In this document: piece after piece, positions 56,684 to 64,000 of the stretch
How the letters are laid out: each line of letters opens with the position of its first letter
How positions within the stretch are numbered: position 1 is the stretch's first letter
Source: an uncultured Roseburia sp.
GTDB lineage: Bacteria > Bacillota > Clostridia > Lachnospirales > Lachnospiraceae
DNA: 64,000 nt
Direction: 5' to 3'
Assembly (NCBI GenBank): GCA_910577925.1
Contig: CAJTOI010000001.1
Location: forward strand, 134,645-198,644
Made by a program: the position numbers and the translations under genes
Notes under the pieces: model-generated
The model's database searches: none
What the model saw: the letters and a program-made list of their open reading frames with translations, nothing else
Told to the model about the DNA's origin: nothing

Positions 56684-57967
56684 TCACTGAACCCCGAGAA
56701 GGTAATCGATAAACTGCTGCGCCGTTCTCCCCGACAACCCGCCGTGGGAAAGCTCCCATTTGTTTGCCTCGGCAAGCAGCTCTTCCTCCTCCATCGATAT
56801 CTGACAGCGCGCCGCAAGCTCTGTCACGATCCGCTGAAATTCCTTTTTATCCGGCGCTCCGAAATAGATCGTAACGCCGAACCTTGCATAGAGCGACAGC
56901 TTTTCCTGCACGGTATCGGAGGTATGCATATCTTCCCTGATCTCCTCTTTGTCCGAATAATTTTCCCGAATCAGATGCCTGCGGTTTGAGGTCGCATAAA
57001 TCAGGACATTGTCCGGCTTTTTCTCGAGTCCGCCCTCAATCACCGCCTTTAAATATTTATATTCGATCTCAAATTCCTCAAATGACAAATCATCCATGTA
57101 GATGATAAATTTGTAATTGCGGTTCTTAATCCGGCCGATCACTTCGTTTAAATCCTGAAACTGATGCTTATAAAGCTCTATCAGGCGCAGTCCTCTGTCA
57201 TAATACTGATTTGCAATCGCTTTGACGCTCGTCGATTTCCCGGTGCCCGCATCCCCGTACAGCAGACAGTTATTTGCCGCTTTTCCGCTCACAAATGCTT
57301 CCGTGTTGGCAATAAGCTTTTTCTTTGCAAGGTCATACCCCACGAGGTCGTCAAGACGCACATGGGCAATATTGGAAATCGGCGCGATCCGCGCCCCCTC
57401 CGCGACCCGGAACGCCTTGTGCAGCCCCAGTTTCCCCACGCCGAATTCCCGGTAAAACGCCGTTACGGCCCCGGCAAACGCCGCCGCGTCCGCGGCCTCC
57501 TCCAGATGGCTGCAGAGCGCTCGGATGCGGTCGCGAATGCGGCGGTTGAACAGTTTCCCTCCGGTGTCGGTTCCCCTGTAATCCAGAATGTCCGCCGCAC
57601 AGTCCGCCTCAAAATAGCCGCAAAGCAGCTCCATATCAAAATCAAACACATCCTTTATGACTGCAAAGTCATGGACGGCAATCCGGCTGACGGAACCCTC
57701 CGCCGCACCGCGCAGCTCACAGGCCCTGCTGTAGGCATTCTCATGGTTCACCAGAAGAAACGCAATGTAATTATGCCAGAGGTTTCCCGTAAAACCATGG
57801 CTCTGCGCCAGTTCCGTCAGATGACCGAGGCACTCATAAAACAGTGCCTCCACATCTTCTTTGTTATAGTATGCATCCAGATAGTGTTCCATAATCCAGG
57901 TAATGTCATAAAATAATTTTCCGTCTTCAAACTCCCGATATAAAATCAGATTTCTCGTACTGCGCAT
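56684..57967 (-). CDS. DUF815-family AAA ATPase
   Basis: A 427-aa cytosolic ATPase. An N-terminal helical region of about 190 residues precedes the AAA core: Walker A in LLYGDAGTGKSTSVKAIANQ near residue 236, Walker B FIIYMDDLSFEEFE near 287, sensor 1 VLIYATSNRRHLI near 320 with the DUF815-typical RENYSDKEEIREDMHTSDTV. The biological role of DUF815 proteins is not known. It lies between pheA (18 bp) and ppx (24 bp) in the same operon. Confidence 0.9.
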   Translation of the reverse strand: MRSTRNLILYREFEDGKLFYDITWIMEHYLDAYYNKEDVEALFYECLGHLTELAQSHGFTGNLWHNYIAFLLVNHENAYSRACELRGAAEGSVSRIAVHDFAVIKDVFDFDMELLCGYFEADCAADILDYRGTDTGGKLFNRRIRDRIRALCSHLEEAADAAAFAGAVTAFYREFGVGKLGLHKAFRVAEGARIAPISNIAHVRLDDLVGYDLAKKKLIANTEAFVSGKAANNCLLYGDAGTGKSTSVKAIANQYYDRGLRLIELYKHQFQDLNEVIGRIKNRNYKFIIYMDDLSFEEFEIEYKYLKAVIEGGLEKKPDNVLIYATSNRRHLIRENYSDKEEIREDMHTSDTVQEKLSLYARFGVTIYFGAPDKKEFQRIVTELAARCQISMEEEELLAEANKWELSHGGLSGRTAQQFIDYLLGVQ

Positions 57968-57985
57968 CTTTTTCCTCTGTCTCCT

Positions 57986-59152
57986 CTAGTAATTGCCGAG
58001 TATCTTAAAACGAACCGTCTCCTCTGAGAGTCCCCGCAGTGCATTCTGCACTGCCGCATCGTTCAGGTTGCCTTCAAAATCCACAAAAAAGCGGTATTCC
58101 CAGTTCTTTTTCTCCGCGGTGCCGTCTCCGTCCGTCTGCCCGCCGCACACCGCAGGCCTGGACTCGATATGGTTCATGTTGAGTCCGTTGTAGATAAAAT
58201 GCGACAGCGTGCGGTACAGGGAACCGCTCTCATGCGGGATTTCAAAACAGACGCTGATTTTCTTCGCCGTCTTTGTAAAAATGTGCTTCCCGGTCACGAT
58301 GATAAAACGCGTCGCATTGGCCTTGTTGTTCTGAATCCGCTCTTCGAGTACTTTTAACCCGTATATTTCCGCATTCAGCCGGCTTCCGATCGCGGCTTTA
58401 TATACGTTCTTGTCTTCTTTTATTTTCCGCGCCGCCATCGCCGTGTTTTTTACGCTGTGCGTTTCCCAGTCTCTGCGGTTCCCGAGATATCCGCTGCACT
58501 GCATCAGCGCCTGGGGATGCGAATAGACATCTGTGATATCGGAAAGCTCCGCCTCCTGCAGTCCGAGCAGCGCGTGGTCAATCCGTATCACCTGTTCCCC
58601 CACGATGCAGTGGTCATATTCCACCATCAGATCATAATTCTCGGACACGATACCCGCGGAGGAATTTTCAATCGGGAGTACCGCGTAATCGGCCTCCCCC
58701 TTTGCAATCGCTTCCATCGCATCGCGCCAGGTCTCCACGTGATAGCTGTCCGCATCCGCACCGAAATATTCTTTGAGCGCCAGCTGTGTGTATGCGCCCT
58801 CCACTCCCTGAAACACAATTCTTGCGCCCGCAAAGTCCGGCCTGTCCACCTCCGCAAAGTCCGGCTTTTCGAAGATTCCGTGTTCGGTCAGAAGCTGATA
58901 CTGCCGTTTGCGGCTCATCGCCATAATCTGCTCGAACAGCTCTCTGATGCCGTACCGGTTAAAATCGGTTGCTCCGAGCGCCGTGAGTGCGGCAAGCTTC
59001 GACTCCTCCCTCTCCCTGTCAAACACCTTTTTCCCCGTTTCTATCTTATAAGCGGCGACCCTGGCGGCAACCTCCATCCGCTCCTGGTACAGTGCAACAA
59101 TCTGCCGGTCAATCCGGTCAATCTCTTCCCGCAGTTCCAATAAGTCCTTCAT
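57986..59152 (-). CDS. pheA: Bifunctional chorismate mutase / prephenate dehydratase
   Basis: Makes phenylpyruvate from chorismate for phenylalanine synthesis. The 388-aa protein has an AroQ chorismate mutase (~1-90, LREEIDRIDRQIVALYQERM), a prephenate dehydratase (~110-290, IVFQGVEGAYTQLALKEYFG, VYSHPQALMQCSGYL, KANATRFIIV with the catalytic TRF) and an ACT domain (~300-385) with NMNHIESRPA, the phenylalanine-binding ESRP motif. It should be inhibited by phenylalanine. GAGGGG lies 5 nt before the ATG. It heads an operon with DUF815, ppx, ppk and a HAD gene. Confidence 0.97.
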   Translation of the reverse strand: MKDLLELREEIDRIDRQIVALYQERMEVAARVAAYKIETGKKVFDREREESKLAALTALGATDFNRYGIRELFEQIMAMSRKRQYQLLTEHGIFEKPDFAEVDRPDFAGARIVFQGVEGAYTQLALKEYFGADADSYHVETWRDAMEAIAKGEADYAVLPIENSSAGIVSENYDLMVEYDHCIVGEQVIRIDHALLGLQEAELSDITDVYSHPQALMQCSGYLGNRRDWETHSVKNTAMAARKIKEDKNVYKAAIGSRLNAEIYGLKVLEERIQNNKANATRFIIVTGKHIFTKTAKKISVCFEIPHESGSLYRTLSHFIYNGLNMNHIESRPAVCGGQTDGDGTAEKKNWEYRFFVDFEGNLNDAAVQNALRGLSEETVRFKILGNY

Positions 59153-59183
59153 GGGTTCCCCTCACTTCTTTTTTTCTCTTATT

Positions 59184-59212
59184 ACTATAGTACATTCGCA
59201 TGTCACTGACAA
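59184..59212 (-). promoter_or_regulatory. Promoter of the pheA operon
   Basis: On the minus strand TTGTCA (59207-59212), a 17-bp spacer and TATAGT (59184-59189), 31 bp before the start. No T-box or leader peptide fits in this short leader. Confidence 0.72.
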
Positions 59213-59219
59213 GAGACGC

Positions 59220-59248
59220 TTGCAACTTATTCCCAGGAAATGTATAAT
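59220..59248 (+). promoter_or_regulatory. Promoter of the DUF5050-like gene
   Basis: TTGCAA (59220-59225), a 17-bp spacer and a consensus TATAAT (59243-59248), 22 bp before the start. It is back-to-back with the pheA promoter. Confidence 0.8.
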
Positions 59249-59270
59249 TTTATCAGGAGGGTTTTACGAT

Positions 59271-60299
59271 ATGAAAAAATTTCTGATGATCACAATCCCG
59301 ATTGTACTGTTTTTATCCGCTGCCGGATTTGGTATCTATGTATTTCTCGACACCAAAACCCGGTTCAACGACGACTATGTAAACGGTAATACCGCAGGAA
59401 ACCTCTACAACGGAGGTCTGTTCTGCGAGTACGGCGACCGGATATTTTTCGCCAACACCGCCGACGGCGGCAAACTGTACGCCATGAATGCGGACGGGTC
59501 CGATGCCGTAAAGATATCCGACGACATTGCCAGCTTTATCAACGCAGACGACAATTATGTCTATTATGTAAGGAACAATCCGGGCAATGACGGCACCGGC
59601 GCCTTTTCGTTCTTTTCCATCAACACGGACAGTCTTCTGCGGATCGACCACGACGGCGGACACGAACTGATTTTAGACCCGGATCCGTCGCTGTACGCCG
59701 CTCTTGTCGGCAATTATATCTATTACATCCATTACGACAGCGAAAAGGATGCCTCTTCTCTCTACAAGGTCAAAATCGATGGTTCCGAGCGCACGCAGGT
59801 GCGGCCGGATCCCTACTTTACCTGCTGTGCCAACGGTCAGTATATCTATTATAACGGGGTCTCCACGGATCACTATATCTGGCGTCTCGACACCGAGAGC
59901 GATTCCGACGGCATGCTCTACGGCGGAAACTGCTGGATGCCGGTCGTGGAAAACGGAACCGTCGCATACTATATGGACTGCGACGCAAATTACAAGCTCT
60001 CAAAGACGGATTTGATGACCGGGGAGACAATGGCGCTTTGTGAGGACCGTATTGACTGGTTCAATGTCTACGGAACCTATATCTATTTTCAGCGCAGCAG
60101 TGCGGACGCGCCTGCGCTCTGCCGCATCCGCACCGACGGCAGCGGCTACGAGGAGCTTATCCCCGGGATCTATACCAATTTCAACGCGACTTCTTCCTAC
60201 GTCTATTTCCGCGATTATAAATCCGGGCAGATGTTCCGACTTGCAAATACATTCGAAGCCGTTCCCGAGGCGTTCGCGCCCGAAATTGCCCGGGACTAG
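59271..60299 (+). CDS. Membrane-anchored beta-propeller-like protein (DUF5050 type)
   Basis: A 342-aa protein. Residues ~3-24 (KFLMITIPIVLFLSAAGFGI) form a membrane anchor or signal peptide. The rest repeats a pattern of about 45 residues ending in Y(I/V)YY or YIYF (DRIFFANTADGGKLYAMNAD, DNYVYYVRNN, NYIYYIHYDS, QYIYYNGVST, TYIYFQRSSA, SYVYFRDYKS). This is typical of DUF5050/TolB-like propellers in Clostridia. Function unknown; likely extracellular sensing or scaffolding. AGGAGG lies 10 nt before the ATG. Confidence 0.85.
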   Translation: MKKFLMITIPIVLFLSAAGFGIYVFLDTKTRFNDDYVNGNTAGNLYNGGLFCEYGDRIFFANTADGGKLYAMNADGSDAVKISDDIASFINADDNYVYYVRNNPGNDGTGAFSFFSINTDSLLRIDHDGGHELILDPDPSLYAALVGNYIYYIHYDSEKDASSLYKVKIDGSERTQVRPDPYFTCCANGQYIYYNGVSTDHYIWRLDTESDSDGMLYGGNCWMPVVENGTVAYYMDCDANYKLSKTDLMTGETMALCEDRIDWFNVYGTYIYFQRSSADAPALCRIRTDGSGYEELIPGIYTNFNATSSYVYFRDYKSGQMFRLANTFEAVPEAFAPEIARD

Positions 60300-60318
60300 A
60301 GCGGCAATCCGCCTTTTT

Positions 60319-60382
60319 AGACATAAAACAAAGTTGTTACAGCAACTGGTTATTCGCCTGCTACTGTAACAACTCTATGTCT
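60319..60382. terminator. Long imperfect hairpin behind the DUF5050-like gene
   Basis: AGACATA...AGTTGTTACAG pairs with CTGTAACAACT...TATGTCT around a 21-nt loop. There is no clear T-run after it on the plus strand; it may terminate both converging units. Confidence 0.6.
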
Positions 60383-60422
60383 GAATCAGAATCATAAATC
60401 TGTTTTGCAATTATCTGCCTTT

Positions 60423-61169
60423 TTATGTTAAAGTCCGGTCTAGCAATTTCATCACTGAGGGTAAAAAGTCATCCATACGATCCAAAGGCGTATGACCACT
60501 GCCATCTAAAGAAATAAGCTGATGTTCAATGTTATACGTCTCTAATTTTTCCTGAATAAGCATTTCACGCTGAAATGGCACTACGGCATCTGCAGTCCCA
60601 TGAACGGATAAAGTAGGCGGAAAACCTGACATATCAGGAATTTGTTCCGGTGCGCCCCAAAGGTTAACAAAAGCACGATAACAATCCGAATAGTTCCCGA
60701 TTCCGTAGAATGCCGCCATTCCTCCGGCACTGCCGCCGGCGATTGCAATGCGTTCGGAATCTAACTCTAACTCCCCGGCATGTTCCACAATATATTGGTA
60801 AGCCCGATGGACGGCTTCGCCCGCCTTAAAATACCCGGCCTTCTCACCGCCTGCACCGTTAAACCGCGTCTCATCATCGAAAACAGGATAATCCGGTGAC
60901 ACAACAGCATAGCCCGCATCCGTCAATCTGCGGGCAAACACACTGATGTACGCCTGCCGCTTGTCACAGGGCTGCGTAAAACCGCCTCCATGAATGAAAA
61001 GCACCACCGGCCTTGGCGAATGAACCTTATCCGGCCGCGTGATAAGATCTAGCCTGTAAGTCCGCCTGACGCCATCGTAATCCTCCATCTCGCAAAAATC
61101 CAATTCTGTCAGTGTCATACCGGTATAGTCCGGCTTAAACCTATCGCGAAATTCAAGTTCTGGATTCAA
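60423..61169 (-). CDS. Alpha/beta hydrolase (esterase type)
   Basis: A 248-aa alpha/beta hydrolase of the acetyl-esterase/carboxylesterase group. VVLFIHGGGFTQ near residue 58 is the oxyanion HGGG motif, ERIAIAGGSAGGMAAFYG near 145 has the GxSxG nucleophile, and the acid-His pair lies near TLSVHGTADAVVP and SLDGSGHTPL. Start assignment is uncertain: AAGGAG is 8 nt before a TTG at 61169 (another TTG at 61172), while the GTG at 61178 overlaps the SD. It lies 17 bp after the amidohydrolase, in one unit. Substrate unknown. Confidence 0.88.
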   Translation of the reverse strand: MNPELEFRDRFKPDYTGMTLTELDFCEMEDYDGVRRTYRLDLITRPDKVHSPRPVVLFIHGGGFTQPCDKRQAYISVFARRLTDAGYAVVSPDYPVFDDETRFNGAGGEKAGYFKAGEAVHRAYQYIVEHAGELELDSERIAIAGGSAGGMAAFYGIGNYSDCYRAFVNLWGAPEQIPDMSGFPPTLSVHGTADAVVPFQREMLIQEKLETYNIEHQLISLDGSGHTPLDRMDDFLPSVMKLLDRTLT

Positions 61170-61186
61170 CAAAATCACTCCTTTCT

Positions 61187-62176
61187 CTACTCACAAATAA
61201 GACCAAACAGCTTCTGCGCGTTGCCGCGGCAGATTTTTTCATAGGCAGCAGCGCTCAGCTTCCCTTCCTCTGCCGCATTGTCCAAAAACCTCTCCAGCGG
61301 AGGCACATTCCGGCGATTTGTCATATCCGTGGCAAACATCAGACGATCCTGGAAACGCTCCAGAAAAGAAATACCATACTCTGTGTCTCTCGTGATTGCA
61401 CAAAATGCGCTGTATGCCGATAAATCCCCATACAGATTTGGACAGAATGCAAACAGACGCTCCAGCGTGCCGCCCGCTTTCACCGGGCCATGTCCGTAGC
61501 CGTTGCGGGCAGCCGCTCCGCTTTGCGGACAATCGGCAGATATTTCCAACCAAAACACCTGACTGTGACCGATATATTTCAGATTCGGATGCCGGCGCAA
61601 CGTCTGTTCCAGCAGCGGAAGCCCCGCGCGGTCACATACCCCGTAGCTCACGCCCAGCTCGGGGCTCATATGGCAGATAACAGGCAGGTCAAGCTCTTCT
61701 GCAGACGCAAACAAAGCCTCCAGAAACTCGCTGTCCATCCACTGATTTATCATAACTTCCCCTACGCCTACGGCTCCCCGGGATTTCAAATCCGCCATCC
61801 GCTCCCGGAGCGTTTCGGGACAGACTGGATCAAAATTACACATCCATGCCAGACGTCCCCCGGCGGCGGAACAGATCGCCTCACAATCTGTATTGGCGGC
61901 GCCAAGACCATGCACCCCGTTATCAGGCGTCTCTCCGGAACTCATCAGTATCGCTCTGCCGATGCCATGCGCATTCATAGTTTCCAGCAATTCGTCGGGA
62001 TCACATACATAATGGCTTTCCGGATCCTGAATTTCATTGCAATCAGATTGCAGATCAAACCAATCATCACAATCCCAAACATACAAAACAATCCCATATG
62101 TTTTAATGCAGGCGTAAGCGGGGTTGTTTCGTTTGGAAAGATGCGTCTCCCTTTGAATTTGCCGTGATTGGACCAT
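61187..62176 (-). CDS. Amidohydrolase-family TIM-barrel protein, 5' end doubtful
   Basis: A frame of up to 329 codons of the amidohydrolase-2 type. LLETMNAHGIGRAILMSSGE, PVICHMSPELGVSYG, HPNLKYIGHSQVFWLEISAD and RLMFATDMTNRRNVPPLERF follow the expected barrel strands with metal-site His and Asp residues. The N-terminal HxH metal motif expected just after the start is missing (the region reads YGIVLYVWDCDDWFDLQSD). None of the possible starts has an SD, and the ATG at 62176 overlaps the divergent AraC gene by 13 bp. The gene may have lost its true 5' end. It is followed by the esterase gene. Confidence 0.75.
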   Translation of the reverse strand: MVQSRQIQRETHLSKRNNPAYACIKTYGIVLYVWDCDDWFDLQSDCNEIQDPESHYVCDPDELLETMNAHGIGRAILMSSGETPDNGVHGLGAANTDCEAICSAAGGRLAWMCNFDPVCPETLRERMADLKSRGAVGVGEVMINQWMDSEFLEALFASAEELDLPVICHMSPELGVSYGVCDRAGLPLLEQTLRRHPNLKYIGHSQVFWLEISADCPQSGAAARNGYGHGPVKAGGTLERLFAFCPNLYGDLSAYSAFCAITRDTEYGISFLERFQDRLMFATDMTNRRNVPPLERFLDNAAEEGKLSAAAYEKICRGNAQKLFGLICE

Positions 62177-63114
62177 ATCATTACAACAAAATTTCAGAGG
62201 AGAATGTGGAAAAAATCATGATACGGCATGGTATTCCCCAGAGATTCCGCCAGGATTTAAACTTTGGATTAGGCCATGTGCCCGTTATCTTACAACGCGA
62301 ATTATGGACGAATCTCCAAATTTTGCTCATCAGCGGCCTGATTTGCAGGAATCGACAACTCGAATACTCTACCCCCATCGACTTTCCGACAGAACTTCCG
62401 GGTTTCTTAAGCGCCGTATATAACACAGAACAGAGCGAATCCTATCAGGAACAAATCCTTACCGGCGGCTATGGTCTGGAAGAAAAACTGCTGAATGCCG
62501 CAAAAAAGGGGAATATCGACCAGGCATCCCGGCTGGCCGTCAAATATGTTAATTTCCAAATCAAATATCATGAACAATTTGGCCTGAAACCTCATTATGC
62601 CGTTGTTGAACTGAACACTCTCCTGCGTCGGGCCGCCATGGAAATGGGGGTACATATTCTGCGTCTGGATGAAACTTTTGTCAAATACAATCGTCTTGCG
62701 GAGCAGCAGCAAGGGCCTTTTCAGGCAACCTACACAGACATGGTAGCGGATTACTGCAAACTGATCCAAAAGTATTCCCGACAGAATTACAGCGCAGCAG
62801 TGAAAAAATCATTAGATTATATTGACTTCAACTATGAAAAAGACATTTCCCTGCATAAACTGGCGGACATGTTTCATGTCAGCGATGGACATCTTTCTTC
62901 TTCGTTCAAAAAAGAGATTGGCGTGTCGATAACAGACTACTTAAATCAGACAAGGGTGTCTCACGCCCGTTGGCTTTTGAAATCGACCGAATACTCCGTG
63001 CAGGAAATCGGTGTGCGGTGCGGATTTGCCGACGCCAGCTATTTTACAAGAATATTCAAACGACATGTCGGGCAGTCCCCGCTGCAATACCGCATCGCGC
63101 GCTCCCTGCTCTGA
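62164..63114 (+). CDS. AraC-family regulator, possibly 5'-truncated
   Basis: A 316-codon frame from a GTG. The C-terminal ~100 residues form a two-HTH AraC domain: YEKDISLHKLADMFHVSDGH, then SSSFKKEIGVSITDYLNQTR and SVQEIGVRCGFADASYFTRI with the final FKRHVGQSPLQYR. Upstream lies the helical middle domain common in YesN-like regulators. The frame stays open upstream of the GTG (WKDASPFEFAVIGPYHYNKI) back to a TAA at ~62116, and this reads like genuine protein. No SD precedes the GTG. The N-terminal part of the gene therefore seems to be missing. It probably controlled the divergent amidohydrolase-esterase genes. Confidence 0.78.
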   Translation: MIGPYHYNKISEENVEKIMIRHGIPQRFRQDLNFGLGHVPVILQRELWTNLQILLISGLICRNRQLEYSTPIDFPTELPGFLSAVYNTEQSESYQEQILTGGYGLEEKLLNAAKKGNIDQASRLAVKYVNFQIKYHEQFGLKPHYAVVELNTLLRRAAMEMGVHILRLDETFVKYNRLAEQQQGPFQATYTDMVADYCKLIQKYSRQNYSAAVKKSLDYIDFNYEKDISLHKLADMFHVSDGHLSSSFKKEIGVSITDYLNQTRVSHARWLLKSTEYSVQEIGVRCGFADASYFTRIFKRHVGQSPLQYRIARSLL

Positions 63115-63122
63115 TTTCCAAA

Positions 63123-63175
63123 AATAAAGCTGTTGCTTTAGCCGGTAATTTCCCCGCTTTTACAACAGCTTTATT
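63123..63175. terminator. Bidirectional terminator between the AraC gene and polC
   Basis: AATAAAGCTGTTG and CAACAGCTTTATT, a 13-bp perfect stem around a ~27-nt loop, between convergent genes. Confidence 0.82.
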
Positions 63176-63176
63176 A

Positions 63177-64000
63177 TTATGTAAAATCAAACAGCGACAG
63201 CTGATTCGACTCCGGCATATCCCCGAGAAGCCCTAGGTCTCCCATCAGGTCTATCACGGTCTTTGTCGCTTTGGTGCGCTGGCGAAAATCGTCCTTTGAC
63301 AAAAATTTTCCGTCTTTTGCGGCTTCCGCCACCGCAATCGCCGCATTGTCTCCCATTCCCTCAATCGAGTTTAAGGCCGGCATCAACCTGCCGTCCACAA
63401 TCTGAAAGCGGTCAGGCTTTGCCTGATAGATGTCAATCGGGGTAAACGTAAACCCTCTCGCATACATTTCCTGCACGATTTTCATATCCCTGTATACGTC
63501 CTGCTCTTTTTTCGAGAGCGTATCCTTTCTTCTGGTGTAATCCTTATAAAAATATTCGAGCCGCTCCTTTCCCTGGCACATAATCTCATAGTCAAAACCG
63601 GTCGCGCGGATGGAAAAATAAGCCGCGTAATACGCCAGCGGATAATACACCTTGCAGTAGGCGATGCGCCACGCCATCATAACGTAGGCCGCGGCGTGCG
63701 CTTTCGGAAACATGTACTTAATCTTCAGACACGAATCGATGTACCATTCCGGCACGCCGTGCTCCCGCATCTGTGTTTTCCATTCTTCCTTGAGGCCCTT
63801 CCCCTTTCGCACGGACTCCATGATCGTGAAGGAAAGTTCGCTCTCGAGGCCCATCTGAATCAGGTAAATCATGATATCGTCACGGGTACAGATTGCGGTG
63901 GAAATCGTCGCAAGCCCCTGCTCGATCAGCGTCTGGGCATTGCCCAGCCACACGTCGGTCCCGTGGGACAGCCCGGAGATCCGGATCAGGTCCGAAAATT
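63177..64000 (-). CDS. polC: DNA polymerase III PolC-type alpha subunit, C-terminal part (runs off right edge)
   Basis: The last ~274 residues of the Gram-positive replicative polymerase. WLGNAQTLIEQGLATISTAI, CTRDDIMIYLIQMGLESELS, KYMFPKAHAAAYVMMAWRIA and YPLAYYAAYFSIRATGFDYE are PolC finger/C-terminal segments, and the gene ends NQLSLFDFT with the QLSLF beta-clamp binding motif. The frame is open to the right edge, so the start lies outside the window. The bases at 63954-64000 continue the same frame. Confidence 0.96.
   Translation of the reverse strand, partial: FSDLIRISGLSHGTDVWLGNAQTLIEQGLATISTAICTRDDIMIYLIQMGLESELSFTIMESVRKGKGLKEEWKTQMREHGVPEWYIDSCLKIKYMFPKAHAAAYVMMAWRIAYCKVYYPLAYYAAYFSIRATGFDYEIMCQGKERLEYFYKDYTRRKDTLSKKEQDVYRDMKIVQEMYARGFTFTPIDIYQAKPDRFQIVDGRLMPALNSIEGMGDNAAIAVAEAAKDGKFLSKDDFRQRTKATKTVIDLMGDLGLLGDMPESNQLSLFDFT

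Overview
The window looks like chromosomal DNA of a motile, anaerobic Firmicute of class Clostridia, most probably a Lachnospiraceae-type gut or rumen bacterium. Supporting signs are a PolC-type replicase, a T-box in front of pheST, a Firmicutes-type infC-rpmI-rplT leader with an AUU start on infC, a probable 6S RNA, SpoIID and YhgE/Pip family proteins, tandem Bce/Van-like two-component systems, and strong AGGAGG ribosome binding sites with canonical sigma-A promoters. Genus cannot be settled from the sequence alone. I see no rRNA, tRNA, CRISPR array, prophage or insertion sequence. Most of the window is core metabolism and translation, with a few accessory islands.

Layout. 1-4.4 kb: the 5' part of a secreted protein whose Listeria-Bacteroides repeat is interrupted by an 18-bp palindromic tandem array, an EF-G-like GTPase, and tyrA. 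4.4-9.8 kb: a T-box controlled unit pheS-pheT-queA-PilZ. 9.8-13.9 kb: YihY and SpoIID family envelope genes, then a probable 6S RNA followed by a 17-bp degenerate tandem repeat. 13.9-18 kb: pckA, cdd, a 27-codon membrane microprotein with its own promoter and terminator, and citrate synthase. 18-20.8 kb: an OmpR-type two-component system and a small membrane protein. 20.9-25.7 kb: a CheY-like/CheX-like pair, thrC and a chemoreceptor. 25.8-31 kb: an AP2-domain protein, leuCD with a divergent LysR regulator, and a MATE pump. 31-38.7 kb: an ABC exporter and its two-component system read from directly behind leuS. 38.9-41.3 kb: ilvN-ilvC and small zinc-ribbon/TM2 and membrane proteins. 41.4-46.1 kb: two YhgE/Pip paralogues around a small membrane protein. 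46.2-48 kb: infC-rpmI-rplT and a CheW protein. 48-51 kb: a large secreted beta-sandwich protein. 51.1-59.2 kb: a PHP phosphoesterase facing a pheA-AAA ATPase-ppx-ppk-HAD operon. 59.3-64 kb: a YIYY-repeat lipoprotein-like/propeller protein, an esterase-amidohydrolase pair facing an AraC regulator, and the 3' end of polC.

How the genes connect. Aromatic amino acid supply and use are scattered over tyrA, pheA and pheST; branched-chain supply and use over ilvN, ilvC, leuCD and leuS. The phenylalanine T-box probably senses uncharged tRNA-Phe and would also set the level of queA and the PilZ protein. Chemotaxis/c-di-GMP functions are dispersed (MCP, CheW, CheY/CheX pair, PilZ). Polyphosphate synthesis and breakdown are joined in one operon with an AAA ATPase and pheA. 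The most unusual items are the AP2 protein with a decayed HNH-like centre, the autonomous 27-aa microprotein unit, LeuRS with altered KMSKS and editing motifs plus a terminator just upstream of its start, the 6S-linked repeat array, and the head-to-head araC/amidohydrolase junction where both genes seem to lack proper 5' ends.
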